Shown: positions 24,263-42,632 of the stretch, piece after piece | Layout: each line of letters opens with the position of its first letter | How positions within the stretch are numbered: the first letter of the stretch is position 1 | Origin: Chanos chanos | Taxonomy: Eukaryota; Chordata; Actinopteri; Gonorynchiformes; Chanidae | Reading direction: 5' to 3' | NCBI RefSeq assembly: GCF_902362185.1 | Contig: NC_044495.1 | Coordinates: 9,863,711-9,927,710 of the forward strand | DNA length: 64,000 nucleotides | Program-made: the position numbers and the translations under genes | Notes under the pieces: model-generated | Told to the model about the DNA's origin: nothing | The model's input: the letters and a program-made list of their open reading frames with translations, nothing else | Database searches by the model: none

Positions 24263-26841
24263 ATGGGGCTTTGCAAGAAATGCGCTCAGTTGCTGGAGGA
24301 TTTTAATGTCCTTGTGAAAAGAGCGGCGGCTGATTTCGTGCAGAGATTCAAAGAATGTGTCAAAAGAATCTCTCAGTGCTGCTGCACGAGGACATCGTCA
24401 GCATCGAAAAAAGCTACTTACCACCATCCACTGTTACAACCGCACGAGAGACGGGCTGCTCAGAAGTTAACCCAGTGTATCGATACGGGTAATGATTTAA
24501 AACTTAAAATGACCTTGTGGAATTTTGAATTTTAGTTTATTCAAGCAGCTGGTATAATTTGGTCGAGTTCTTAATGCACAACGGCTAAGGTTGCCTCAAA
24601 AGAATGTACAAACCATCGTTTCACAACCACTTACCCGTGAAACTGCTGTAAAATGTTAATGAACTTTGTGTTCCTTTGAGGCCTAATTTACTGGAAGCTG
24701 AATGTGCAGATTGCATAGTATACGTTTGATACATATTTGTTTACAGGTTCTGAAACGGCATTGCTGAGTAATGATTGCCTACGGGCACTCAAAGTGTCAT
24801 CAGCTTCGGAAAACAATGAGCTGCAGCAGTCTGCCGCCGCGTACTACTTACATCTCAGTCAGCAAAGTATGTACCTGAAATTGATCTATCCAATGTGAAA
24901 AACGAAGAAAAACTCGTCCGTGGCATACTTTTTATATAACGTCACTCATTAGATTGACTCTTGATTTTTAGACCAGTGTTCAAATATTTTGGAGAGATTC
25001 ATACAAATTTTTATTTATTTATTATTTTTTTTTTTCTTTCTCTGTCTGTGATAAAAACAGTCACAGTTAAGTGACCAGTACTATGAAAATTTTGAACAAA
25101 GCGATTTGCATAAGCACAAAAAAGGAGGGTACCAACCTTTCAGCAGAACTTTCCATCACTTATCTTTCCATCACTTATCTACCTTTTTAAAATGAATGGT
25201 CGGCTGCATTTGTATAGATGGACAGGATCAAAATATTTAAATATCTTAAAATTCTCAGTAAGGATTAACTTTCTTTTTTACTTGCTATTACAGCTCCCTT
25301 ACCTGTCTCTTACTTGGAGCCATACAGAACTCTGTTCCGATCTAGCGATTTGGAGGTGCAGCGGGTCACATCTCTGTCTTTAGTAAATCTGCTCATGGAG
25401 GGAAAAAGTAAGAATATCTACAAAGTGTCATGCCTTCTCTTAACACATCATCTGTAACGCTACAGCTGCTTGAGTGAACTGCCATACCAGGGAAATGATC
25501 ACCCCTGCACTCATATTCCTTCTATGATGCTGTTTTCTCTCAGCTATGAAGATAATGAAAGATCTTTGGGTTTGCTGGCTGAGAGACATTGCATGTCCAT
25601 ACAAGGCCATTTTTGACATTTGCTCATGCTGATGGACTCTTAAATATACTTTTTTTTGTTTTTGATTTCCTAGTAAAAAATGAGTTAGTGATTGAAATGG
25701 ATTTTCTGGAACCCTTACAAGACATGCTGCAGTCTGGTGACCCAACCATACAGTATAACTCTTGCGCATGCATTGCCTTGCTGGCCTCATCAGGTGTGTT
25801 TACATGTTGTAATTTCATCTGTTTCTCAAATGATATATTTACAATGTAGCTCTTACCATTAATAATGATGCCATGCTTGTTTATATGTCTAGGACAGTGA
25901 CTAACAAGCATTTTTAAATAATATCTTCAAATATATTGCATTAAAATATTTTTTAGAGAAGTAAATACTGATCCTCTTTATAAACAAGATATCAGAGATA
26001 ATATCTGTATGCAGCAACTGAAAATATTAATTTTTAGGTAATGTAGTGTGTTTGTGAAACCTAATTGTCTGTCATCGAGCTAGCAAACTATAGCATATTG
26101 TGTAACTGAACTATAGCATGTTGTGTAACTGAAGCACATATATGTCATGCGTACTGCACATCATTGTTGACTGACTTTACTGTGAAATGTGTTCTGTCTT
26201 CATTCCTTTCATGTGTTGGCTTCTGTCCCACTATAATACACTGTATGGTGTGCTTCCACTTACAAACCTATGTGAATTTTCTCCATTTTCTTCAGATTCC
26301 AACAGAGAGGCTATTGTGTCCTCTGACTGTGTGTTGCCTTTGCTTGTTCTGGCAAAGTCGCTTGACACTAGAGTCCAGCAAAATGCGGTTCGCGCCCTTC
26401 TCAACCTCACTGAATCTGGTATGTGCTTCAGAAAATCACAGAGTTTGGTGTTTTAGCTTTATAGAGTTAGTGATTTATTCAGTTCACCAGGGGACTGCAG
26501 GAAATATGATTAAATATTTATATTTAATTTGTAGTTTTATATTACTCAACAGAGGATCCATTTCAGTAAGGGCAGATGTAGCTATTGTCACATCTCTTGA
26601 GCTAAACATGCACATTTCTTTTTGCCAGTTTCATTTGATGAGATCTGACTCACGAACCAAGTTGTCTTTCTATATTTCCATCCGTAGAGAATACAATGAG
26701 GGCCTTGTGTGAAGAAGGGGTCATTCCTGTTCTTGCAATATTGTTGCTGTCCACAGACTCTGAAGTTCAGGTATTTTATGAGTGCTATTTTTTGTGTTCA
26801 AAGTGGAACAGAATTTATAGATATTCCTAGTTTGGCTTTAC

Positions 26842-26906
<65 letters not shown>

Positions 26907-29335
26907 TATGAGTGAGTGTAGCACTTGTTTGTTGCATTCTTAAACATTTTCTCCCCTCTGAACCCCAGTTTTACAGCTGTTGCGCTCTGAACAAAATTGC
27001 TGCAGTCCCAAAATATCACCCTAGGATGTTATGCATCGGAGACCATTTCTTGCTGAAATCGCTCATATCGCTCATGTCCTCCTCTGTTCAGAGGGTAAGC
27101 AAATGATCAAGGTTCACGCTGCAGCCACCACTATGTCACATCCTCTGTTCTCCACATGGGGCACATTCCTGCTTGCGTTTGTGTAGTGTGTTAGCCGGTT
27201 TAATGTAGCCAGCAGTTGCTGATAAGATTTGTTCACTGCATTTCAGAATTCATCTCAAGCCTGCCAGTGCCTCTGGAGCCTCTCAAAGAATGTTAATGGT
27301 ATTTTCTCTTTTTGTTTTTGGAAATATAAGTTAACTTTTCACAATAAGCTGCTTCAGCTCTTCTCTCAAAGTTTACAGTTATAATTCTCCACCTCTTGTC
27401 TTAAAACTATGCTTTACAGTGTTTTTTGGTAAACCAGATACTATACAATGTGCGTACTATTAACTATGTTTTTTTTTTTTTTATATAGGTACATTTTTTT
27501 ATGACTTGTTCTGATTGTTGGATTGTGTGTGTCTCATTATATGTTCACCTCAAGCCCAGCAGCAGTTGATGGATCTGAATTGTGTGTCTGTGCTTTTGGA
27601 GCTGCTGGGCTCTCCAGCCCTCTCCCTGTCTGAGTCAGCTGGGATGTTGCTCTCAGAGCTGTCTTCATGCCCCACCAACAGGGTGAGACTTCATCTGTTC
27701 GGAGTGATTTGTTTCAAGCATGGCTATATTCAGTTACCCTTATGTTGGAAACTGTCTTGCATTACAGGAGTCCCTGGTGAACGAGTGCCTTTTGCAGAAT
27801 GTAGGAGAGGTGCTCTTCAGGTGTCAGTCTAGCACTGCTGTAATGAGACATTGTACCATTATTATAACCAACCTCTGTAGCATCAGCTCTGGCCAGCAGG
27901 TAAGATAGCCAAGCATATACTGCTGCATGAAACATAATACAAACCTGTATCACATAGCCCTTAAAAAGTTAAACTGTTTATCATGCATAACGTTACAGCA
28001 TATCACATGAATTAACCTGACCATTGTGTGGGCATACGTTGTACTTTTTATAGTTGTTACGTCTACCGTTACTATTCTATACAATGTAGTGTTTAATCTT
28101 AACTTTGTCGTGACACTGTCTAGGCTCTGATGGACAGTGATTGTCTGTCTGGCCTGCTAAAGGCCCTAGAATCTGACTTCATCACAGATGAATCTCTGTT
28201 GTGTGTACTGTCCTGTCTCCATTATCTAGCTGGCTTGGGTGAGAAGCTATACTTAAATTCACAATTTTAATGCTTAATCATGTCTCATCTGTTTTTTTTT
28301 TTTTATTTTACTCTTCAGGATAAATCCAGTGTTTTGTTTTGTTCTGTTCTGTTTGTTTTTTCCCCTAAGATGCACTTAGGTCACATGTTCAAACAAACAT
28401 TACTTCAGGACATATTGCAAGTCTTGTCAGGTTGTCCGATCAAATGGCAAATGCCGACTTGTCTTTTGCTGCTGCCTCTGTTGTCAGCAAATTAGAAACT
28501 GAAGGTAAAATTAGAAATTGGATTCTTTAATTATTGAATGATGGTATTATGCTGTGTATCAGTACATTTTAAGATTTTTTTTTATGTGCTCAGGAGTCTC
28601 ATCATATATTGTGTGACTGTATTAAATGTGCAGGCAGAGTCGCTCAGTTGCTGCTACCTCACCAGTCTAGCATTACGGCATTCATACTGAGGTTTCTCAG
28701 GAGTCAGGAAGTGAAGCTTCAACAGCTTGGTATTGTCACTGTGTGCAACCTCAAAAAAGGTACGTCAGCAGGATTTCACCCACTTTCTGGCATTGGATTT
28801 GTCAAAAGAAATTGTTCAGTGTACTCAGTTTCTCTGCTTTAACGCACAACTGTTAAGATGAGCAGTATAGCAAATAGTTTATATAGGGGAATTTCACGAT
28901 GAAGTAAAATTGCGTGGCATTAAATACGGGGGTTTTGTCATACCTTAAACTTTGTGGCAAAACGACGCATTGAGGCCGGATTCGACATTGACTCTTTGAG
29001 CATAAATAGTGATTATTTGGCACAATCACCAACATCACAAAGCAGACAAATAACTGGAGCAGTGATTTTGGGTCATCTAGTTTGAAACACGCCTTTTCAG
29101 AGGTGCTACCTAACTAACTTTAACGAATGTTTCGTGTAATGGCTGTCAAAAGTGGACTGATGACATTTTTGCTTTGAAAGGTGGAGTGTTTGAGAGTGTG
29201 ACGTGTGGAAAGGAGCTGGAGAATGAGCTTTTCAGACTACAGCAGCAGACAGAGCAAACCAGACAGCTACTGCAGATGGTTGATCTGCCATCTGCTGGGC
29301 CAACAGACACCTGGGTACCAAAGAACAAACACTGA
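24263..29335 (+). CDS. Vac8-like armadillo-repeat protein with N-terminal acylation motif
   Basis: Fourteen coding exons: 24263-24488, 24747-24866, 25294-25407, 25674-25793, 26296-26418, 26688-26770, 26969-27094, 27247-27298, 27555-27682, 27768-27899, 28124-28238, 28370-28504, 28634-28759, 29181-29335. They sum to 1755 nt (584 aa); all junctions are GT-AG and in phase. The N-terminus [11 protein letters not shown] has Gly2 and Cys4/Cys7 as in myristoylated and palmitoylated proteins; a CCC cluster follows near residue 46. From about residue 75 the whole chain is helical armadillo-type sequence, with motifs such as [15 protein letters not shown] and [20 protein letters not shown]. These parallel yeast Vac8 (about 578 aa) in order, for example Vac8 'GALLNMTHSE' and, near the end, 'LIRFLKSD' against [12 protein letters not shown] here. 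Vac8 is a vacuole-membrane scaffold in yeast; the role in fish is unknown. No symbol is assigned. A GTG in the same frame at 24236 is not a likely start. A less direct alternative is a member of another ARMC family. Confidence 0.85.
26086..26131. repeat. Two-copy 23-bp tandem repeat
   Basis: AACTATAGCATATTGTGTAA... at 26086 is repeated at 26109 with one change (A to G at unit position 12). It is intronic in the Vac8-like gene and probably recent. Confidence 0.7.
26842..26903. repeat. Compound (GT)n(GA)n microsatellite
   Basis: About 12 GT units pass directly into about 19 GA units in the intron between Vac8-like exons 26688-26770 and 26969-27094. On minus it yields a meaningless Leu-Ser/His-Thr frame. 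Confidence 0.9.
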
Positions 29336-30451
29336 ACAGCCATTTTGTGAGCCTGTACAGTGTGTAATGAAGTGATAAATGAGGAAACAAGACAATTACA
29401 TTTAGTTTAAGTGATTTTGACAGTTTCAGTCATATGTGTGTTTGTTTGATTCATTTGTTTTTATCATGTTTCCAGTGCCCCCCCCCCCCCCCATACGCAC
29501 AAAGTTTTAAATAAAATGGTTTACTAATGTGTATACAGTCCCTGTGATTTTGTGTATGTGAACTGAATTTGAGGGAAAAACAGACAACCATACACAGATA
29601 AACCAGTCATTTACTAGCTGACATAGTTTGATATATAAGTCTATTTGTCCATACTGATAAAAGCTTTACATAAATTGTGTACATCTTTATAGTCATTCAT
29701 ACATGTTCTGCTTTATGCATGAAGTGGAGGTCTATTCCACAAGCCTGATAGGTACTAAGACACCTTACAAGTATTCATATGATGAAATTAAGTTACTATT
29801 ATCTGGTAAAAATTAGGCCAACTAGCAGTGCTTTGAGATTGGAAAAGTGCTAAATGGGGGCAACACATGTGCTTATAAGTTTTTCGCTCGCCACTCGGCT
29901 CAGCAACTGCTGATCAGCCGAAAAGACTGACACACAACTACTAAAATTTTGCGCTGGTCTAAGGCAAAGTAGCAGCATGGCAAAAGAAGATCCTAAACCT
30001 TGAGGATCATAAATAACTGTATTTATCATCTCAGCACTGACACAAGATGTCAAAGATTAAGCATTTCACAACACAGTGGCTTCATTTGTCACTGCTTAAA
30101 TCTATGGCAAAACGAGCATTCAAGTGTAAAGGTGAAGGATCATTGCACTTCTATGTTTTAGTGTAACGGCTGGAATCACATGTGTCCTCCCACCTGCCCA
30201 CAGTTATTCACTGAGCATGCACTGTGCCATCAAAACACATCGCAGGGAAATCAGTGTTTGAATCGGTGGACAGAGGTGGGGTCACAAACTGTGCATCACC
30301 AACATCAAGGGATCTGGAAATGTGTTTTAGGTTTTTTTTTGTTTTTTTTAAGTGCAGAGGATTAACAGCAACAACAAAAAAATCTGCGTTCAATGTCCCA
30401 CGGGAAAAAAGACATGGATCGACAGATTTTCTGTTCTCCTCTCTCTGGTCT
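29336..30451. other. Tail-to-tail gap: 3' UTRs of the Vac8-like gene and map7
   Basis: The Vac8-like transcript has an AATAAA at 29510-29515, 175 bases after its stop, preceded by a C16 run (about 29477-29492). The rest should be the map7 3' UTR on minus. I found no canonical minus-strand AATAAA here, only variants (TATAAA and CATAAA in reverse near 29690 and 29712), so the map7 end is not placed. Confidence 0.45.
29510..29515 (+). terminator. Poly(A) signal of the Vac8-like gene
   Basis: AATAAA 175 bases after the stop codon, the usual distance for a short 3' UTR, with TG-rich sequence following. Confidence 0.65.
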
Positions 30452-37653
<7,202 letters not shown>

Positions 37654-37795
37654 AGGCAGCGATGTGGGTCTGTTAGCCCTCCTCCACTCTCCCTCCTGCC
37701 CTGCCAGGCTCTGACATGAGGCTGGCATGGCACCTCCGCAGTCAGGTGCTCCAAAGCTCTCAGATGCGAGTATATTTGTTTAACACGCTTCCCTG

Positions 37796-37797
<2 letters not shown>

Positions 37798-37836
<39 letters not shown>
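37798..37836. repeat. (TC)n microsatellite upstream of map7
   Basis: About 19 pure TC units ending in TGTGT, 145 bases upstream of the map7 start codon and so perhaps in its 5' UTR or core promoter (read as GA on minus). Confidence 0.9.
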
Positions 37837-37840
<4 letters not shown>

Positions 37841-37944
37841 TTGTTCTTGCACTGTTCAGAGCGCAGTAGTCTTCTGCTTCAGCTGACAGCTTATCCGTGC
37901 ATCTCTAGCAAACGGAGAAAAGGAAAGGGTGGGGGGAACCCTTT

Positions 37945-37971
37945 GGGGGGGGGGGGGGGGGGGGGGGGGGG
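37945..37971. repeat. G27 homopolymer upstream of map7
   Basis: An unbroken run of 27 G on plus, about 290 bases upstream of the map7 start. Such a run can fold as a G-quadruplex on plus. It codes only proline/glycine artefacts. The exact length may be a sequencing estimate. Confidence 0.85.
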
Positions 37972-38569
37972 ATGAGAGAACAGCTGATCCTGTTCGGGCA
38001 CTGTCCACACACATACATGCGCTAATGCACTCGTGAAACTGGCTCCGCAGCAAAAGACATGAACAGATAACAGGCGTAATTGATAAGCAAATGCCAGGGC
38101 AGGCATGAGAACTAGTACATTCATTATAATCAGTTACAGGGCTATAAGCCTACGTGCCACGAGCTCTTGATGTGGGTCCCTTTAAGAATTCTACTGTGTG
38201 GCTGAGTTTTTGTCACGGGATCCAGCAGCATCACTTGCATTAGTGAGTCACGTTGAAGGCAGTCTGCAGGATGCCGCAGGGACGTGAAATATTCAGAGCA
38301 CACTAAATGAGGGGAGGTGAACACAGGCTGTCCTTCTAAGTGGTTGCCCGGACAACAGCACCATGCAAAGGAACGAGTGGATGGGCATTAGGTTTCCAGC
38401 ATGCAAAGGGCTTTATGAGAAGACTGTGCACCGAAGACTGTCCTCTCTGCTTGAACACCTCGGGGCAGGTTTTTAACAGAGCTTTTACCACTAGATGGAG
38501 ACCTGGATACGTGAAAAACAGAACGGAGCTCAAAACACATCATACTCCTCTTACACCATACACAGGCAC

Positions 38570-38660
38570 GTGCGCATGCACTCACCCACACACCCACACA
38601 CGCATACAAGCACACGCCCACACACCCACACACCCACAGACGCACAGACGCACACACATT
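38570..38660. repeat. Imperfect (CA)n / CACACGC array
   Basis: CA-rich units with regular CCC, CAGACG and CGC variants, giving mirror-image His/Thr and Cys/Val frames on the two strands. There is no sign of a gene. Confidence 0.8.
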
Positions 38661-40002
38661 CCGCCAGCTTTATTTATGCAGCAAGACTGGCCATATCTCA
38701 TAACTTTCCACATAATTACAGACTAAACTTGATGAAAGGCATCAGACAAGCTGTCATAAAGAAGAATAACTCTCAAAACATCATCACTCTTATCTTAAGA
38801 TAATAAGATGAGACAAATATTTAATTGTCACTTTCCTTATTTATTAAAAGACTGAAATTACAGCAGGTACTGCAAGACAGTGGTAATTTGTAATCAGGAT
38901 TTTGAGAACTAATAATTCTATAATTCTGATCTTAAGCATTGTAGATTTTATATTATGTGTGATCAATAACAATGCAGATAAATTCATTTTCTTATTTCCA
39001 TTCCTGTTTTTTCCACTTTTCTTTTGATTTGCAAAACATGACTGAAAATAACTGAAAGTACTTAATAATAACTCTTATTGTTTTTGAACATAAGCTCTTT
39101 CTCTTCCTGTCATAAATAATTTTAGTCATGTAGAAAGTTAGTGATTTTCTGATTTTACATGGGGGAGAGTAAAACATGTTTTGTTTTGGGTTTTTTTTGG
39201 TCAAACATTAAAACCTTATCTGTACACAGCCTCTTCATGATCAACTGTTGTAAGAGAATACATAATGGAAAAACTTGATGGAATTGCAAAATTAATATCA
39301 ATTTTTTGATGGATTCAGATCATCTACCTCTCCTGTTCACTCTCTGTTTCTAATATTAAAGTTAATATAGACAATAATTTTAAGTTATAAAACGCAGCCC
39401 TGTTACCGTTCAGTTTGGTGCCCAGTCAAACCAGTACAGCTTGGTAACCTTTTGTGTGCTTGATGTGTACCCAAGAAGAAAAATACATGTAGTACCAGTC
39501 ATGGACCTATAGGTGTCAGTAATTTCACCATTATATGAACAAAGCAAATGATGATAGATAGGTGGTATTGTGAATAAGAATGCATGCATGAAAGACTCTC
39601 AGAAAATGGAAGAGGTCAAAACACACTTCAGTTAGACAGTGCTTGATAACACAGTATTCTTAGAATCCGAGATAACATGAGAGACAATTTGGGGCATGTG
39701 CGTGTTTGTATGAATGAGTGTATGTTCACGCACATGCTTCTTTGTGTAGGTGTTTGTGCTTGTAATACATTTTTAGAACATTAATCATAATGTCACAATG
39801 TAGGACTGTAAGGGTGTGTTAATGAGTTGAAAGATGGTCAGTAAGTCGGCGTTCAATGTTCCTCAATATTTTATGCTATACAGTTTTTTCTACAAATCTG
39901 TACAGCATATATTTTCTGAAAACATTATAGTAAGCCAAGAATCAACTTGACAAGGTAAGATAGGTTCTTCTCTTGATAAAAAAAAAACAGTCAGGGAGAG
40001 AG

Positions 40003-40008
<6 letters not shown>

Positions 40009-40071
<63 letters not shown>
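40009..40071. repeat. (GA)n microsatellite, about 31 units
   Basis: The longest pure dinucleotide tract in the window, in intergenic DNA. Minus reads (TC)n and gives a poly Leu-Ser frame. Confidence 0.92.
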
Positions 40072-40076
<5 letters not shown>

Positions 40077-42632
40077 GAAGTGTATCTGGTCAAAGTTTTT
40101 TTGTCTCCTCCTGTTAGTGGTATGTTATAGTGTCTCACCTCAGTGTCAGTGACGGAGCTTAGGTAGGAGCAGCAGTGTGAGTAATAAGGGTGTTGGGAGA
40201 GAGAGAGAGTGATAGATCTGTATTTTGCTATGTTGACATGCAGAAGACAGATGTGAATGTGTCATTCCCTGAGAACTGCTTGTCATATCCTAAAGGAAGG
40301 TCCCAGGGTCACTGAGCAAACATCTGATCCGGTACACACGAAGGAGTGATACTGTGAGTACCTGTGTATTTTTCTTCTTCTTCTTCTTCTTTTCCTTTTT
40401 TTTTTCTTGTCACTGTCAATGAATTTTTGTTTTGAATTTGGGTCTTACCATTTTCCTGAAATCCATGAGTCTGTATTCTGCTGTTGACTAAGATATGACA
40501 ATGTGTCATTCCTTGATTAAATGGCAGCTGTACATCTGTTTATGACCGAGACACAAAGTAATATCAGTTTATATCTTCACTTGTATTTTGTGCTTGAAAT
40601 GACTGAATATAGTTCAAATATCATAGTAAATGTATGCTCTTTAGCTTTGTTAATTATGATTTTGAATTGGAGCTGAAACATTTTCAGCTACAGTCACACC
40701 TCAGGTATCCGTGATCAAAGAACCTGTTTCAGGACAGGGTGTGGTTGCATCCACCCTCTTGGTCTAACATACAGGCTCTTTGAATCAACATTTTCATCAG
40801 ATAGCATAGTTCTTTTTCAAGTTGGAAAAAGGGTATATCTAATCAGAAAACACCTCTTTTCTTACTCCTATTTCTAATTAAGCAGACACAAATGCACATT
40901 TTCTCCTGCACACAAGGCAGTAGTGCATCTAATGACCTGTCAGGCCATTGCACCTGTCAGGCAGTTTCAATCCACCTATCTCGTCACAAGTAAGACACAC
41001 ATCACCATTGACTCTCAATAAGAAATTATTATTCGGTCAATGGTAATGCACGAGTTCCTCATACCTCCAGTTTATGACAGTGAAACATTCCTGAACCTGA
41101 AGGCAAAGTCCATAATCAGCTTAAAGCCTTAACCAGTCAGTCAAATGAGTTTGAAAATTTATCAAATAAAAATGTCCTCTAGATTAACGACATGTTTCAC
41201 TGCCATGAAGATGAAGAACATTGTTTATTACTGAAATTCGTATCCGACAAACTTTTTGTGAACAGTGAATTGCAAAGAAGATTGAACATATTCCTATGAA
41301 TGTATAATGAATTGTTACCTCAGAACACTCACTCCTCTTTATCTAAATATAACTTATTTATTGTAGGTCTGTGTACATTGCTAAGGACTGCCATAATATA
41401 TTGTAACAAGTTATGTTTCATTGGGAGAGAACTCTGTTACAATATCATTGCATAATACTCACATGTGGGCCTAATGGATCAGAGTGCAATAAAATTAAAC
41501 ATTAACAAGGAAACATTATTGCCAGCCCACACAACTCCCAGCTCTGGGTTCTCTGAGAGTATAAACCCATATGTACTTTTGCAATTCCTGAGACACTTTC
41601 TCCGGAACGCCTTCGCTGTCACCTCAAACGCGGACCACTATCCCTCCGGCAGAAAAACATCAGTTTTTTTGGAATTACGCTGTCCTTAGTCTGCGCGGAA
41701 AAAGTACGTTCATATTCACACACCTACATCGCAGCCAAAAGGTTTTGCACTTGAAAGGTGGAATGCGTGCAGGCCAAATCCACTGAACAGAAGTGATTCG
41801 TGTGGTTTGCGGATAGACTGAAAACCAATGCTTTTAAAAGCTAGGGCTGTTTCATTGTAAGGGGCAGCGACGAACCCCCTCAAAGAAATTGCAGATGTGG
41901 CGAATGCCCAGCCTGTTGATCACAGCAGTTTCGGTGACACCGCGTTAAAACTTAAGTGTCTTAACATTGTTTGAGTTGCGGCCTACCTGTTGTGCGGCCT
42001 GTCCCATTCACTCCCACAGTTTAATACAATGAGAATTAAATGACTCAGTTCATACCAGTTCCACGCCAGAATTGTCCATTTTCGCTTCAGCTTGTTTAAA
42101 CAATTGGTTGTTTGTCATACAACATGTTTGAAAATATCACTACTTGCCAACTAAATGCTCAAGAGTTTGCCCATTCACTATTCTCAGGCTGCGGTTTTAT
42201 TTACGGCACAAACGAAAATACAAGCAGCTATATGTAGCATATGGAGCAGTAAAATAACTGCTTAATTAAGTCATCTCAAAAAACCCCTCAGTCAACATGT
42301 TTCCTGTGGTTTGAGAGGAATCTGGACGGAGTTGATGCTGGCACATTCCTCTCCACTGCTGTTGTTTTCAGTATTGCTTTTCTGCTCTCATCGTTGGATG
42401 GATTCAGTCTTCGTGCTGCCTTTTTTAACCCGTGCACATTTACAGCGAAGAGCACAGTACGGCTATTTGTATTTGCATTTGTCTGTTTTTGGCTGGACTT
42501 TATCCCCATGTAACTTGTCAACATGCCCATACATAACCCCTTGATGTTTCTGATTTAAAATGTCATGTTTCGATTGACCGCTCTTGTCCGTGATTGGTGC
42601 TGTCCGGACTGCAGAAGCTCACTCAACAATCT

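Larger units (their letters stand above)
37654..42632. other. Intergenic region rich in simple repeats between map7 and the adaptor gene
   Basis: No coding exon was recognised. It should hold the map7 promoter(s) and 5' UTR, and the adaptor's first non-coding exon just left of 42633. Simple repeats are (TC)n 37798-37836, a G27 run 37945-37971, CA/CACACG-rich 38570-38660, (GA)n about 40009-40071 and (TTC)n about 40372-40391. Many long frames here are repeat artefacts. It also appears to mark the junction of two ancestral gene blocks. Confidence 0.5.

Noticed and set aside
38570-38660. Possible CRISPR-like array
   Set aside because: The units are short CA/CACG variants without fixed repeat and spacer lengths, in a vertebrate genome.
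38388-38803. Overlapping His/Thr and Cys/Val frames on both strands
   Set aside because: They are products of a CA-rich simple repeat with no splice sites or homology.
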